This document shows, piece after piece, positions 45,360 through 58,046 of a DNA stretch of 64,000 nt. Below the pieces are notes generated by a model. That model was given only the letters and a program-made list of their open reading frames with translations, did no database searches and had not been told where the DNA came from. Both the position numbers and the translations under genes were made by a program. Every line of letters begins with the position of its first letter. Position 1 is the stretch's first letter. The stretch comes from Annona cherimola (lineage: Eukaryota; Streptophyta; Magnoliopsida; Magnoliales; Annonaceae). Where the stretch lies: contig CM059971.1 in NCBI GenBank assembly GCA_030490835.1, positions 36,070,012-36,134,011 of the forward strand. The letters are read 5' to 3'.

Positions 45360-46550
45360 TACTAGACGTCGAATTCGGCTGGCAGCAATGACCATTTTAC
45401 CAGGTGTCTTGAAAGCATGGGTTTTGTAATTAAAAGTTTGAGGGGGTCGACCTTCAAAATTATAATAATTTAATGCGTGAGGATGTAATATCTTAGCTTC
45501 TGTGCCACAAAAATCAAGGCTAGGCAAATCTTCTTAGTTGAAGAAAAATTGCACTGGGCTTGCAATAATAGGTGGCTGAAATAATATCAGCTTATTCTTT
45601 ACCTTGGGCTTTCTCTTGTGACAGTAATGCCCCTAGTGATTGAGGACTAGTAGCAATGTAAAGAATAAGAGGCTTCCTTTGATTAAGGTTGTCAAAATAT
45701 GAGGTTTTTGTAGTAACTCTTTAATAGCTTTAAAAGCTCATTGACACTCTATGTCCCACTGGAATGCCATATCTTTCTTCATTAACTTGTGAAATTGCTG
45801 ACACCAGTTATACAAGTTAGAGATATAATGTTGGATATAAGATAGCTAGCCCTGCAGGCTCTTGAGTTCTTTGAGGTTGTGTGGGGTGACATATTTTGAA
45901 TTGCTTCCATCTTGAGTGGATTGATAATTCCTCATTGCTGAACTATAAACCCAAGGAATTTTTTGGATGACACTCCAAATTCACATTTGAGGGGATTCAT
46001 CTTGATATCACATTTTCTTAGACGTAGGAATACCGACCTCAAATCTTCTTTGTCACTTTGGTGACAATTGGATCTTACAACAAAATCATCACATAGCATT
46101 CAACATGTTTGTGTAACATGTAATGAAATATAGTCTACATAACTCTTTAATAAGTTGTGCCAGCATTTTTGAACCCGAAAGGTATAACTTGGTAGTAGAA
46201 GACACACATCAGAGTTCAAAATGCAGTCGTGACTTCATCTGCTAGAGCCAACTTGATTTGATGATATCCAGAATATCCATCCATGAATGAGAAAGTATCA
46301 TAAAAGGTTGTGCTATCAATCAGTAAATTAGTAATAGGAAGAGGAAACTCATCCTTGGGCATGCTTCGTTAGGGTCTCGAAAATCACATAAACACGGATA
46401 TGCCCATTTTTTTCTTGGCGGGAATAATGCTAGAAATCCATCTTAGGAATTTGATTTCTCAAATGAAGCCATCATCGATGACTTTTTTAAGTTCTTTAAT
46501 AATCTTCTCTTTGAGTTTTAGTTGAAACCTTTTTGGTACTTGCTTATTGG
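45360..46550 (-). pseudogene. Tat/Ogre-like reverse transcriptase, 3' part, and RNase H
   Basis: It begins right at the Del-like insertion with Pro-Ile-Ser-Lys-Tyr-Gln-Lys shared across the gap. It continues Lys-Glu-Lys-Ile-Ile-Lys-Glu-Leu, Phe-Arg-Asp-Pro-Asn-Glu-Ala and Phe-Ser-Phe-Met-Asp-Gly-Tyr-Ser-Gly-Tyr. The catalytic Tyr-Val-Asp-Asp region (near 46090) is damaged by a missing base, leaving Cys-Asp-Asp. Asn-Pro-Leu-Lys-Cys-Glu-Phe-Gly-Val and Lys-Phe-Leu-Gly-Phe-Ile-Val follow. Confidence 0.75.
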
Positions 46551-49500
46551 TGTGATAACCAGACCCAAGTAGGCATATAAATATGATATATGTGTTATTT
46601 AAATGATTTATGATTTTTAGAATTTAATGATATTTTGTAATTAGGGTTACGATTAAGAATGGTGATTAAAAGTAATCTCCATAGCCTGATGTAAGTCAAT
46701 ATGACTAAAGGGGCTTAATGAGGATTAGAAAAGCTAATGTGGCATGAATAATTATTTTAATTATCATAATTTGATTAATGAAAATTAGAATGATAATTAT
46801 GGATTTAAGGAGAAAAATGATAAGAAATTCATAACTTGAAGCCTACAAGGCGGATTGAGATAAGATTTGAAAGACAAGCATATGAATTTGGGATCAATCT
46901 TATGGATGGATTGGATTAAGAAAAATATGATGAGATTAAGATAATAATTATTTATTTTCATCTCAAATCCAAAGGATAATTTCAAATGATCATAACTTGA
47001 GTTAGAAAAGTCGTATTGAGATGAAAGTTGAAACGGGTGGATAAAATTATATGCTTAATGTTATGGAAGGGTTTATTAAGCTAATTATCATGAAAATATG
47101 TTTAATAAAAAAAATGCATAGTTTTGACTTTGTGCACCTAAAATAACATATCATATATATAAAAGCAAGTGGTTTAATGATTTGGTTTAATGCCCATGAG
47201 AGGTGTCGAAAGGTAGTGTTTTGAGCTAGATTTTTTGGATTAATTTAAGAGCTAAAATCCTTGAAAAATTAAGGAATTAAATCATAAGAAAAAGGCTAAT
47301 GGCTAGCCTCAAAGAGGCTTGGGAGGTGGCAAGCATGTGGTGATGCCCAAGAGATCTCTACTTGGATTTTGATTTTTTAAATTTTCCTAAGTCAAAACCT
47401 AGCTAAGCTAAGGGAGAAAGTGCATGTAAATGGACATAAGTAAAGATGACTTGGTGGCCAAGAAAGCCATCCCAAGAAGCAATGTGGACGCCCAACCTAA
47501 AAAAGCTAAGTAGCTCATTAAGAGCTTGGATTTGGAATTTTGAAAATGAGATAATTACCCATTTTAGTTAGACATGAATAGGCCATGCCATAAAAGGGAT
47601 AAGAGGGCATTAAATTACCCTCCAAACGATGTAGCAAGTGGGCCCAAAAATCTGGAAATGAAAGGGCATAAAAGGGGCTTCCATGGGAATGTTCCAAGAG
47701 GGTTAGAGAGAGAAAATTTTGAGGAGCAAAATCCTCCAAGCAAGGCAGTGAAAAACATGCCCAAGTCCAGCAAAAAAAGAGGAGAAAAAAAGGAGAAAAT
47801 AGAAGGAAAAAGGGGAGGAAAGAAAGAGATTCAGGCTAGGAAAGTTTGGATTCAAGTTTGATTCGATTCAAGTAAGTATATTGCCTTTTTTGGATTCTTT
47901 AATCCTAATTTTTCACCTCAAATTATGAGTCAAGAATATAACTCATAATGAACCTTGAAAGGATGATTCATGATGCCCTTAATTTGGGTATTGAATGAGG
48001 ATTGAAAGGAAAGAATGAATTCAAAGTTTTAAAGGGGTTAAATTGGATGCTATGCTTGAATAGATGCCTAAACCTAGCCGAAATTTTCTTAATTCCTCAT
48101 GTTAAGTTTCTGTTTTGAAATAATATCATGATTAGATTATAAATCATGATTTAATAAATTATATACATATGGATTTGGGCATAAGCTATGGATTTTAGAA
48201 AGGATGGAACTTAGGGTTACGTATATGACCCGATTTTCATGTTTTTATGATATATATGATGCATGAATTCATTTAAATAATTTATGGATGAATTAGAGGG
48301 TAAAGTACCCTAAATTAAGGGTACTTTGTACATTCAAAAGAGCTTTGAAAGATTTGCCCTAAATCTGAGTTTTGGGGCATATACATAAAGACGTCCGAAT
48401 GGGGTAAAAAGGAGTACCCTACATGCTTGAGATGTTGGTGTTTTGGAAGCAAACAATACATGGAATTTGAACATATGATATTATCTTAAATTTGGGTTAA
48501 GAAAAGCAATATTACTTGCTGAAATTTATGGATTATAAATCCATTTTGATTTAAGTATCAAAAGTGGCGTTGAAAAGATAAAAAGCGGGTCCTAACGTTG
48601 CTGTTTTGGAACCCAATAATGAACGGATTAAAATTCCAAAAATAAAACCTAAATTATGTGTTAATTAAGGGATTTAATCATGCTAAAATAAATACAAGTT
48701 GTTGTGTTGAAATATTTTAAGAAACACATAAGTTATGTGAAAGGCTAAGCATGGATAAGTGATAAATGACTTATATGAATTGCTAAAATGAAAAAAATGC
48801 AAGAACATGTAATGAAATGTAGGATTAAGTTTTTGTTTTGATGATTAAGGATAATCTCAAATTTTAAGATTAATATATAAAGCCTAAGATGTCGAATATG
48901 TGCTTAGAATGAGCACTGACGTATTAAATGTGAAAAATAGATGAAAAATGATAAATGAGAGGGATGAACCCCCATATGATGATAAATGAATGATTATTGT
49001 GTGTGTGAATGAATACCCTATCTATGGGTTTAGGACATGATGAGAAATGGATGGTATGATGTACATGTATTTGCCATGTATGTATACTAGACTTGAAATT
49101 CAAGTGGGTTATGTATGGAATGAGTTATGGGTTGGAAAACTAAGTTTATATAGGCAAATAAAAATGTTATGAATACAATTCCATTATTATGTGTATAGGC
49201 AAAGGCAAAGGCAAAGTAGATACGGAAAGTTAAGGCAAAACAGGTAAGCAAACGACCTTCTAAATAATTTTTATTTTATCAAATATGATAAAATGATTGC
49301 TAATGATGTTCTAAATGTTTCAAATCATTTTGAAATTGATTGATGAAATTATTTCCAAGTTATTTAAGGACGGCCATTCCTTTAGTTCAATATGTGTTGA
49401 AATGCTATTTCAATTGTGATAAAGGTTTTACGTCATGCTTTTTCAAATATTGATGAAAAATTATGCTTTAAGAGTTTGTGAATGAAAAATCATGTTAGCA

Positions 49501-50337
49501 TGTCAAAGATCATGTTTATGAAAGATTCATGTGCACAAAGCATGAGGTCAACCTCAAAGGTGTAAACGGACAGATTGTCCCCCTTCAGTGCAGCCAAGTC
49601 GCTAAGAGAGGCCTAGGGCCAGCGGCGCCTCCCTGGATTGGGAGAAATGTTGGAGACGGATGGTTGCCTAGCTAGCTTCCATCCTATGATGTCATGATGC
49701 ATTGCATATTTTTGTAATATACCCATGACGGGTATAAGGAGCATGTTTTCATGATATACCCTCGAGAGGGTATAACATTGCTTTCCATGATGTTTTTAAA
49801 TGAATAGTGTAACCTTCAAAATGAATTGCCCGAAAACCTATAGCTTGCTTATTGAGTTTCGACTCATGTTTTATTTTTCAAATCCAAAGACAGGTGAAAG
49901 GAAGGAGGCAAGGAGCACAGGTTGAACTTTGAAGATCGATGAATTTTTAAGAATACTTCTGTATGAATTGAGAAGGAATGATTGATGAATTTATACGACT
50001 ATCTTGATGTCTTGTATAAGAAATATTTTATGATATATGACTATAGATGGCGAAAGAATTTTATAGACCAATGCTAAGGTATGAATGATCATGTTATGAA
50101 TGAGTATGAATTTTATGATATAACATGTGCATATTCAAATGTTATAATGACCTAAAAAGGCATTTGATGGAATTTTGAATGTGTTAAATGATATAAACTC
50201 CTAAGAAATTAGGACTAACTGGATAAATATCTAATAAATCTCGCCGTGTGACAGGGCAACAATCCTGATCATGTTTACTAATCAATAATGGTCCCAGAAT
50301 AAGGTTAATGTGGTGACGCTCATGCTGGGGCGTTACA
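46551..50337 (+). repeat. 5' LTR of the Tekay/Del-like element
   Basis: 3,787 bp, from TGTGATAACC to GGGGCGTTACA. Such long LTRs are usual for Tekay/Del elements. Open frames inside (for example 47574-47861) occur in damaged form in the other LTR and are not genes. Confidence 0.9.
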
Positions 50338-50340
50338 GAA

Positions 50341-50362
50341 GTTGATATCTGAGTCAGGTTAG
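50341..50362 (+). other. Degenerate tRNA-Met primer-binding site
   Basis: TTGATATCTGAGTCAGGTTA corresponds to the usual TGGTATCAGAGCCAGG form with three changes, four bases after the LTR end. Confidence 0.65.
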
Positions 50363-50517
50363 GTAAATAGGCGTGGAAAAAAGGACTTCATTTCACAAAA
50401 ATGATATCTTAGCAAGGAATGGTAGATAGCTAAAGAAAAATGAAAGTAAGAAAGATTGTTGGGATTCTCTTTTATTCCAATATGGTTGGAAGATAGGTGT
50501 GAGAGGTAATTCTCTAC

Positions 50518-50706
50518 GATGATGATGAGGATCCTATAGAGGAATTTCTCGAACTTGACGAGGAAGAGGGAAATGATGATGATATTGATGATGGCGACGA
50601 CAATGTTGATCCCTCGGAGTGGTCCGACACTAGTACTATTACCGAGGAACCGACAGAAGACTCGCCTAGTAGGAGGCATGCTATAAGGAGGGGTCCTGGT
50701 AGATGA
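50518..50706 (+). pseudogene. Acidic open frame between primer site and gag
   Basis: About 60 codons open to a TGA at 50704, without a start codon at its head, very rich in Asp and Glu (runs of three to four), then Ser/Thr-Glu-Pro and an Arg-rich end (Arg-Arg-His-Ala-Ile-Arg-Arg). I do not recognise a domain. It may be the remains of an upstream ORF of this retrotransposon family; codon-wise it looks protein-coding rather than random. Confidence 0.45.
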
Positions 50707-51155
50707 TGAATTTTCTATGTTTTATGTATATGTATGTATAAATGTAAGTATTAAGTGTGGTTGATGATGCTATTGTTTGCTAGGATATTTTAGCATGTAC
50801 ATAAGTGTGATTTATATAAATGTGTTATGCCATGATATATTAGAATTTTAGTTTCATGATGGAATGCTTGAAATATGTGAAAGATGTTAACATATGAATG
50901 ATTGATTACGAATGACTATGATAACATAACTATGCATGAAGTAAGTAATTATGAATGACTATAAGTACGAATATTTATGAATGATTCTGAAAGTCTATGA
51001 ATAACTATGTTGATGAATAATAGAAGGTGACATGATTAAGAGTGGATGATCTGGTTATGTTAAAATTAACCATATGATGAGATATGAATGTTATGACCTA
51101 ACCCGAACCATAAATGAAAGTTATGTGCTTTTTATATATATTCAAAAAAAGCACC

Positions 51156-52330
51156 ATGGTGGATACAAGGTCAAGGGTAAGAAAGAATAAGGGAAAAAGG
51201 ATTGCCAATGATGATGGAGAGACAAGTGGCAGATCCAAGAGACCTGGACCGGAACTAAGTGGGCAAAACCCAAGGACTCGTCAAAGATGAGAGAATTTAA
51301 GCCCAAAACGAAATGTGAAAGAGGACCTTGAGCCGAGACAGGTTAGGATGATTAAAGAAAGAATAGTTGCAGCGGTAAAGGAAGCCATGTAGTAAGCTAC
51401 TCAAGACTGGGCAGCCCAAGCCGTAGATATTATTCAAGACTTATGGGAAAAGACCAAACAAACAGTTGTGAAGTACTAAAAGAGACGGACCCACTCTGAT
51501 GGCTAACCCGACCCCCACAATGGCACTTACAAGAGATGAGGATCAGTTGATGGAGGCAGATAAAAGGGCTATCAATGCATTCCTCACTCAGTAACCTCCT
51601 AAATTTTCTAGAGAACCTGACCCCGTACAAGCTGAACAATGGATGACGAAGATTCGAAAGTTGTTTAGGATACCTCCGTGCTCATTTATTGGTAAAGGAT
51701 GCTCATGAGTGGTGGGAAACTATGTTGGTCACCATGCCGCACCCGAAGGAGGTGACATGGTATACATTTGTGGAAGAATTCAATAAGGAGTACCTTCCAG
51801 TAGGATTGCAAAACGAAAAGGTGATCGAATTCATAAGGTTGTACCAAGGAAGGATGTCTGTCATGGAGTATGCTAACAAATTCAATGCCTTGGTGAGGTG
51901 TGTACCTTAGATTGCTAATGTGCCAGAAAATAAAGCACAAAGATTTCAATAGGGACTGAGGTCATACCTAAGGGAGAGCCTTGCGCCTTTATTGATTAAG
52001 GACTATGCATCAAATTTAGAAAAGGCAAGAGCATTAGAGATCAAGGCATTGGGAACTTTGGAGTTAGGACAAGAAGAAGAGTTGTTTAGATCAGGTGTTA
52101 AAGAAGAGGGAACAGGGATAGAAAAGAGTAAGAAAGGAGGAATGGAAAAGGGTAAAGGTACCTCTAACAAGAAAAATTTACCATTCTGCAAAAAGTGCCA
52201 AAAGCATCACCTATGCGAATGTTTGAAGGGATCAAACAGATGCTAAAAGTGTGGACAAATTGGTCATATAACCAAGGAGTGTGGAACGGGAGAAGCGAAG
52301 GTTATCAGGTGCTACGTTTGTGATCGGTAG
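51156..52330 (+). pseudogene. Tekay/Del-like gag, several stops
   Basis: Starts Met-Val-Asp-Thr-Arg-Ser at 51156, the normal Del-type gag start (family Met-Val-Arg-Thr-Arg), and meets TGA at 51288-51290 where CGA is likely ancestral. The capsid part is clear at 51689-51910: Ala-His-Glu-Trp-Trp-Glu, Thr-Trp-Tyr-Thr-Phe-Val-Glu-Glu-Phe and Met-Glu-Tyr-Ala-Asn-Lys-Phe. After further stops comes an acidic helix (Leu-Glu-Lys-Ala-Arg-Ala-Leu-Glu), then the knuckle Cys-x-Lys-Cys-Gly-Gln-Ile-Gly-His-x4-Cys near 52245-52280 and Cys-Tyr-Val-Cys. The first knuckle-like Cys-Lys-Lys-Cys lies at 52186. No protease or RT follows. Confidence 0.82.
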
Positions 52331-52811
52331 GGCACATTGCCCCAAATTTCTCAAATAAAGCACAAATGTCACAAGGGCAAGGAAGATCAGCCCAACCAAG
52401 GATAACCGGAGCAGCTAACTGACAGGTTACCTCTACAAACCCGGTACATGTGCATGTCTTAATTCAAACGGAGTCACAGGACCAAGAGGATAAGGTGGTT
52501 ATAGATATGGATTAAATTTTAGAAAGTTTGACAATAACTTTGGTTGATTTTAGTGATAACCATTTATTCATAGCTTGTCAATATATAACCACGCATGCAC
52601 TATCTGTAGAGAAAATCAATAAGATAATACAAGTGGAATTCCCTGTACACAGGTTAGCTAGGATCAACTAAGCAGGTAGGATATGACCAACTAGAATAAG
52701 GATTTTGGATCATAAGTTTCGGAATAGAGGAATTAAATATGTTAAGGTTCAATAGAACCGATATTCCAAAATCGAGGTTACTTGGAAATTAAAGAAAAAG
52801 GTTAAAAAGAA
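52331..52811. other. Remains of the gag-pro boundary, then deletion junction
   Basis: Plus-strand fragments with stops continue past the knuckle toward the protease (a stretch with Ser-Leu-Thr-Ile-Thr-Leu-Val-Asp-Phe near 52530). At about 52811 sequence equivalent to position 46709 of the LTR begins, so pol and the LTR start were deleted together. Confidence 0.6.
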
Positions 52812-55800
52812 GCTTAATGAGGAATAGAAAAGGCTAACGTGACATGAATAATTATTTTAATTATCATGATTTGATTAGTAGAAATTATAACGATAATTAT
52901 GGATTTAAGGAGAAAAATAATAGAAAATTTATAACTTGGCGCCTACAAGGCGGATTGAGATAAAATTTGAAAGACAAGCATATGACTTTGGGCTCAATCT
53001 TATGGATGGATTGGATTAAGAAAAATGTGATGGGATTAAGATAATAATTATTTATTTTCATCTCAAACCCAAAGGATAATTTCAAGTGATCATAACTTGA
53101 GTTAGAAAAGTCGTATTGAGATAGAAATTGAAACGGGTGTATAAAATTATGGGTGTTTTTGGTTGGGGGTAAAACTTTTGATGAAAAGTTTTTGAGATAG
53201 AAGTTGTCACATTGATAGAAAATGATGTGATATAATAGAAGTAATGATGAGAAGTAAAGAGAATAAAGTTAAAATAGATAGGTTAGTTGTATAGATAGTT
53301 GTGTAGAAATGATTAAAAGTAGGGTAGTTTGTATTGGAAAATGTGAAAAAATAATTAAAAAATAAAGTAGTTATAGAGAGTGAAAGTTTTAGATTGAAAA
53401 GTTTGGGTTGACATGTTTATATCCCAAACAAACACACCCTATATGCTTAACATTATGGAAGAGTTGGGTTAAGCTAATTATCATAGGAATACGCTTGATA
53501 AAAAAAGTGCATTGACTTTGTGCACCATAAAGTACCATAGCATTTATGTAAAAGCAAGTGGTTTAATGGTTTGGTTTAATGCCTATGAGAGGTATTAAAA
53601 GGTGGTGCTTTGAGCTATCTTTTTTATATTAATTTAAGGGATAAAATCCTTAGAAAATTAAGGAATTAAATGCATAAGAAAAAGGCTAATGGCTAGCCTC
53701 AAAGAGGCATGGGAGGTAGCAAGTATGTGGTGACGCCCAAGCGATCTCTACTTGGATTTTGATTTTTTTTTAATTTCCTAAGTCAAAACCTAGCTAAGCT
53801 AAGGGAGAGAGGGCATGTAAATGCACATAAATGAAAACGACTTGGTGGCCAAGAAAGTCATCCCAAGCAGCCATGTGGACGCCCAACCTAAGATAGCTAA
53901 GTAGCTCATTTAAGAGCTTGGATTTATAATTTTGAAAATGAGATAATTACCCATTTTAGTTAGACATGAACGGGTCATATCATCAAAGTGATAAGAGGGC
54001 ATTAAATAACCTTTCAGATGATGTGGCAAGTGAGCCGAAAAATCTAGAAAATGAAGGGCAGAAAAGGGGCTTCCTTGGGGACGTTCCAAGAGGATTAGAG
54101 AGAGAAAAGTTTGAGGAGAAAAATCCTCCAAGAAAGGCAGAAAAAAATGTGCCCAAGTCTAGCAAGAAAAGAGGGGAAAAATAGGAGAAAAAGATAAGGA
54201 AAAAAGGGGAGGAAAGAAAGAAATTCAAGCTATAAAAGTTTGGATTCAAGTTTGATTCGATTCAAGTAAGTATACTTCATGATTTGGATTCTTGAATACT
54301 AATTTTTTCACCTCAAATTATGAGTCATAAATATGATTCATAATGAACCCTTAAAGGATGATTCATGATGCCCCTGATTCGGGTATTGAAGAAAGGTTGT
54401 ATTGAAAGAATGAATTCAAGGGTTTAAAGGGTTTAAATTCGATGATAGGCTTGAATATGATGCCTAAACCTAGTTGGAGTTTTCTTAATTCCTCATGTTA
54501 AGTTATTGTTCTGAAGTAATATCAAGATTAGATTATGAATCATGATTTAATGAATTATATATATGTGGATTTGAGCATAAGCTATGAATTTTAGAAAGGA
54601 TGGAACTTAGGATTACGTATACAACCTGATTTTTATACTTTTATGGTATATATGATGCATGAATTAGCTTAAATAACTTATGAATGAACTAGAGGGTAAA
54701 TTACCCTAAATTAAGGGTACTTTGGACATTCAAAAGAGGTTGGAAAGATTTGTCCTAAATTTGATTTTTGGGGCATATACATAAAGACGTCCAAATGAGG
54801 TAAAAAGGGTACCCTACATGCTTGATATGTTGCTATTTTGGAAGCAACCAACATATGGAATTTGAACATATGATATTAACCTAAATTTAGGTTAAGAAAA
54901 GCATCATTATTTTTTATAATTGATGGATTATAAATCTATTTTGATTTAAGTATCAAAAGAGGCGTTGAAAGGATGAAAAACGGGTCCTAATGTTGTTGTT
55001 TTGGAACCCAATGATGAATGGATTAAAATTCCAGAAATAAACTTTAAATTATGTGTTAATTAAGGGATTTAATCATGCTGAAATAAGATACAAGTTGCTG
55101 TGTTGAAAGATTTTAAGAAACACATAAGTTATGTGTTATAAGTTGAGTGTATGTGGAAGGCTAAGCATGGATAAATGATAAATGACTTATATGAATTGCT
55201 AAAATGAAAAAATGCATGAATATTTGACGAAAAGTAGGGTCAAGTTTTTTTTTGATGATTAAGGATAATATCAATTTTTAAGATTAATATGTGAAGCCTA
55301 AGACGTCGAAGATGTGCTTGGAATGAGCACCGACGTATGAAATATGAAAAATAGATGAAAAATGATAAATGGAAGGGATGAAACCCCATACGATGATAAA
55401 TGAATGATTATTATGTGTATAAATGAATACCCTATCTATGGGTTTAGGACATGATGAGAAATTGATGGTATGATGCACAAGTATTTGCCATGTATGTATA
55501 CCCGACTTGAAATTCAAGTGGGTTATGTATGGAATGAATTATGGATTGGAAAACTAAGTATATGTAAGCAAATGAAAATGTTATGAATGCAATGTCATTC
55601 TTATGTTTATAGGCAAATGCAAAGAAAAAGTAGATACGGAAAGCTAAGGTGAAGCACGTAAGCAAGCGACCTTCTAAATAATTTTTGTTTTATCAAAATA
55701 TGATAAAATGATTGCCAATGATGTTCTAAATGTTTCAAATCATTTTAAAATTGATCGATGAAATTATTTTCAAGTTATTTAAGGACGGTCATTCCTTTAG

Positions 55801-56753
55801 TTCAATATGTGTTGAAATGCTATTTCAATTGTAATAAAAGTTTTACGTCATGCTTTATCAAATATTGATGAAAAATTATGCTTTAAGAGTTTGTGAATGA
55901 AAATCATGCTAGCATGTTAAGGATTATGTTTATGAAAGGTTCATGTGCACAAAGCATAAGGTCCACATCAAATGTGTAAACAGACAGATTGTCCCCCTTT
56001 AGTGCTGCTAAGTCACTAAGAGAGACCTAGGGCTGGCAGCACCTCCTTGAATTGGGAGAGACGTTGGAGATGGATGGTTGCCTAGCTAGCTTCCATCATA
56101 TGATGCCATGATGCATTGCATGGTTTTATGATATACCCATGACGGGGATAAGGAGCATATTTTTATGATATACCCTCGAGAGGGTATAACATTGCTTTCC
56201 ATGATGTTTTAAATGAAAAGTATTGCCTTCAAAATGAATTACCTAAAAACTTATAGCTTGCTTATTGAGTTTCGACTCACGTTTTGTTTTTCAAACCCAA
56301 AGATAGGTGAAAGGAAGAAGGAGGCAAGGAGCATAGGTTGAACTTTGAAGATTGATGAATTTTTAAGAATGCCTGTATATGAACTGAGAAGGAATGATTG
56401 ATGAATTTATATGACTATCTTGATGTCTTGTATTAGAAATGTTTTATGATATGTGACTATAGATGGCAAAAGAATTTTAAGGACTAATGCTAAGGTATGA
56501 ATGATCATGTTATGAATGAGTATGAATTTTATGATATAACATGTGCATATTCAAATGTTATAATGACCTAAAAAGTCATTTGATGGAATTTTGAATATGT
56601 TAAATGATATAAACTCCTAAGGAATTAGGATTAAGTGGACAAATATTCAATAAATCGTGCTGTGTGATAGGGCAACAATCTTGATTACGTTTATTAATCA
56701 ATAACGGTCCTGGAGTAAGGCTAATGTTGTGACGCTCGAGCTGGGGCGCCACA
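52812..56753 (+). repeat. 3' LTR of the Tekay/Del-like element, lacking its first ~160 bp
   Basis: It begins GCTTAATGAGGAATAGAAAA, equal to 46709 in the 5' LTR, and ends GGCGCCACA. It carries a 289-bp MITE (53151-53439) absent from the 5' LTR. Confidence 0.9.
53151..53439. mobile_element. Tourist-like (PIF/Harbinger) MITE, 289 bp
   Basis: Ends GGGTGTTTTTGGTTGGGG and, inward from the right, GGGTGTGTTTGTTTGGG. Flanked by TAT on both sides (53148-53150, 53440-53442). The 5' LTR at about 47049 shows the empty site (AAAATTATATGCTTAA). The interior is AT-rich and non-coding. Confidence 0.88.
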
Positions 56754-58046
56754 ATTGGCTTCTTATCCCGTATATTATGCAAAGGTACATTGCAATTGTC
56801 GGATTTAGCCTCGACATTTCAGTAAACCCCTAAGTAAAGACATCTTTAAATTCAATTAAGAGTTGCTTTAATGTCGCCTTATCTCCTTTGCGCTGGTTTT
56901 TGGTGTGGAAAATGGACCTGGGGTTCTCTTCAGTATTGAGATTGAATTCTTTGAGCACATCAATGGTGGGATGCCCTCCATCCTCAATTGCAGGTGGGGC
57001 CTCCTCAGGTTCCATCAATGCTTCTTCATTATTGCTGGGGATTTCACTTGTAAAGATGCAATAAGCCATGATGAAGTAGTCATCATCTTCTTCTTTGTAC
57101 CTAAGACCAAATCTTTTATTACCTTTTTGATACCTAGAGGTCTTTTTCATGATGGAAATGGGATGTCGTCTCCGAGACCTGAAAAATGTAGTTCATCAGA
57201 GTAGAACCCCATCAAGTCCATAATTTTCTTGCTTTCTTTGCTATAGCAATGGAAATCTCATTTCTTAAGCCTAGCAATTAGTAAGCAGGATGACTTGTTT
57301 GGATTACAATAACCTTCACCATATTATTTAATAATATTTTTGGGAAAATTCTCATCTTGGAGTCCCTGCATACTTGGAGTAGACACATTAAACCCAACAA
57401 GCATTGCTAAAATCTCATTGAATAATTCCCTAGGTTTTTTATTTTGTTGAGCGGCCTCAGTGGCCATCCTGTTGCCATAATGGAAAACAACTTGGCTTCC
57501 TTATTGACCTTGCTCCAAAACTTCCGAAGAGCTTTCAAATCCACCTCAAACCTAGAGGGATTGGCTTGATGCGGCTTAGCAACCTTTTTTAGGACTTCTA
57601 GGTCCAAGTAGAACCATGAACCTGCAGCAGTATTGTTGTAGCTGGTAGGAAGTGGTATGGCTACCTGATGTCATTGTTGTGGCAGTGGCCGCACTGAGTC
57701 GATGCTCATATTTTCAAATTTTATCTAAAATTCAACCCTTGGTTCTGTAATCTCTCATCCAGACCATGACCTCGACCCTCTATCTTTTCATCTCTTGGAA
57801 AAGTGTCTGTGTTTGCTTGGTCGAGGGAGCATGAGATACCACCTATTAATTGTACAACATTATTGTTTCTACTGCCTTTGTACGAGTGTTATCAGCAGAT
57901 GCTAAGTCATAATACTTAGCATTAGAGTAAAATGCTTCTGCCGTTGTAAATGGCTTATGATCAGCAAAAATTCTTTTTTCTACTCCATCCTTGTAATACC
58001 TAAAGCATTGATGCACCATTGATGTGATAATCCTATTGCTGTGGAC
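56754..58046 (-). pseudogene. Tat/Ogre-like protease-RT spacer and start of RT
   Basis: Minus-strand open frame 57150-56830 includes Asp-Val-Leu-Lys-Glu-Phe-Asn-Leu-Asn-Thr-Glu-Glu-Asn-Pro-Arg and Glu-Phe-Lys-Asp-Val-Phe-Thr, the typical lead-in to Tat RT, and runs up to the insertion at 56754. The frame at 57607-57407 lies in the variable spacer and has no motif I can name. Confidence 0.72.

Larger units (their letters stand above)
46551..56753 (+). mobile_element. Tekay/Del-like Ty3/gypsy element with pol deleted
   Basis: A perfect 5-bp duplication ATTGG (46546-46550 and 56754-56758) flanks two long direct LTRs. The internal region is only about 2.5 kb: a primer site of initiator tRNA-Met type, an acidic ORF, and a gag with a zinc knuckle. 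All of pol and the first ~160 bp of the 3' LTR are missing. The element sits in the RT gene of the Tat/Ogre-like element. In a 240-base stretch (46801 and 52903 onward) I count about 18 differences, so it too is old. Confidence 0.9.

Noticed and set aside
45297..45527. 76-codon minus-strand frame as a separate gene
   Set aside because: It is an out-of-frame reading of the Tat/Ogre-like RNase H region; the true frame continues into the Lys-Ala-Val-Lys-Gly linker.
47574..47861. 95-codon plus-strand frame in the Del-like LTR
   Set aside because: Lys/Glu-rich low complexity inside an LTR; the other LTR has the equivalent frame interrupted.
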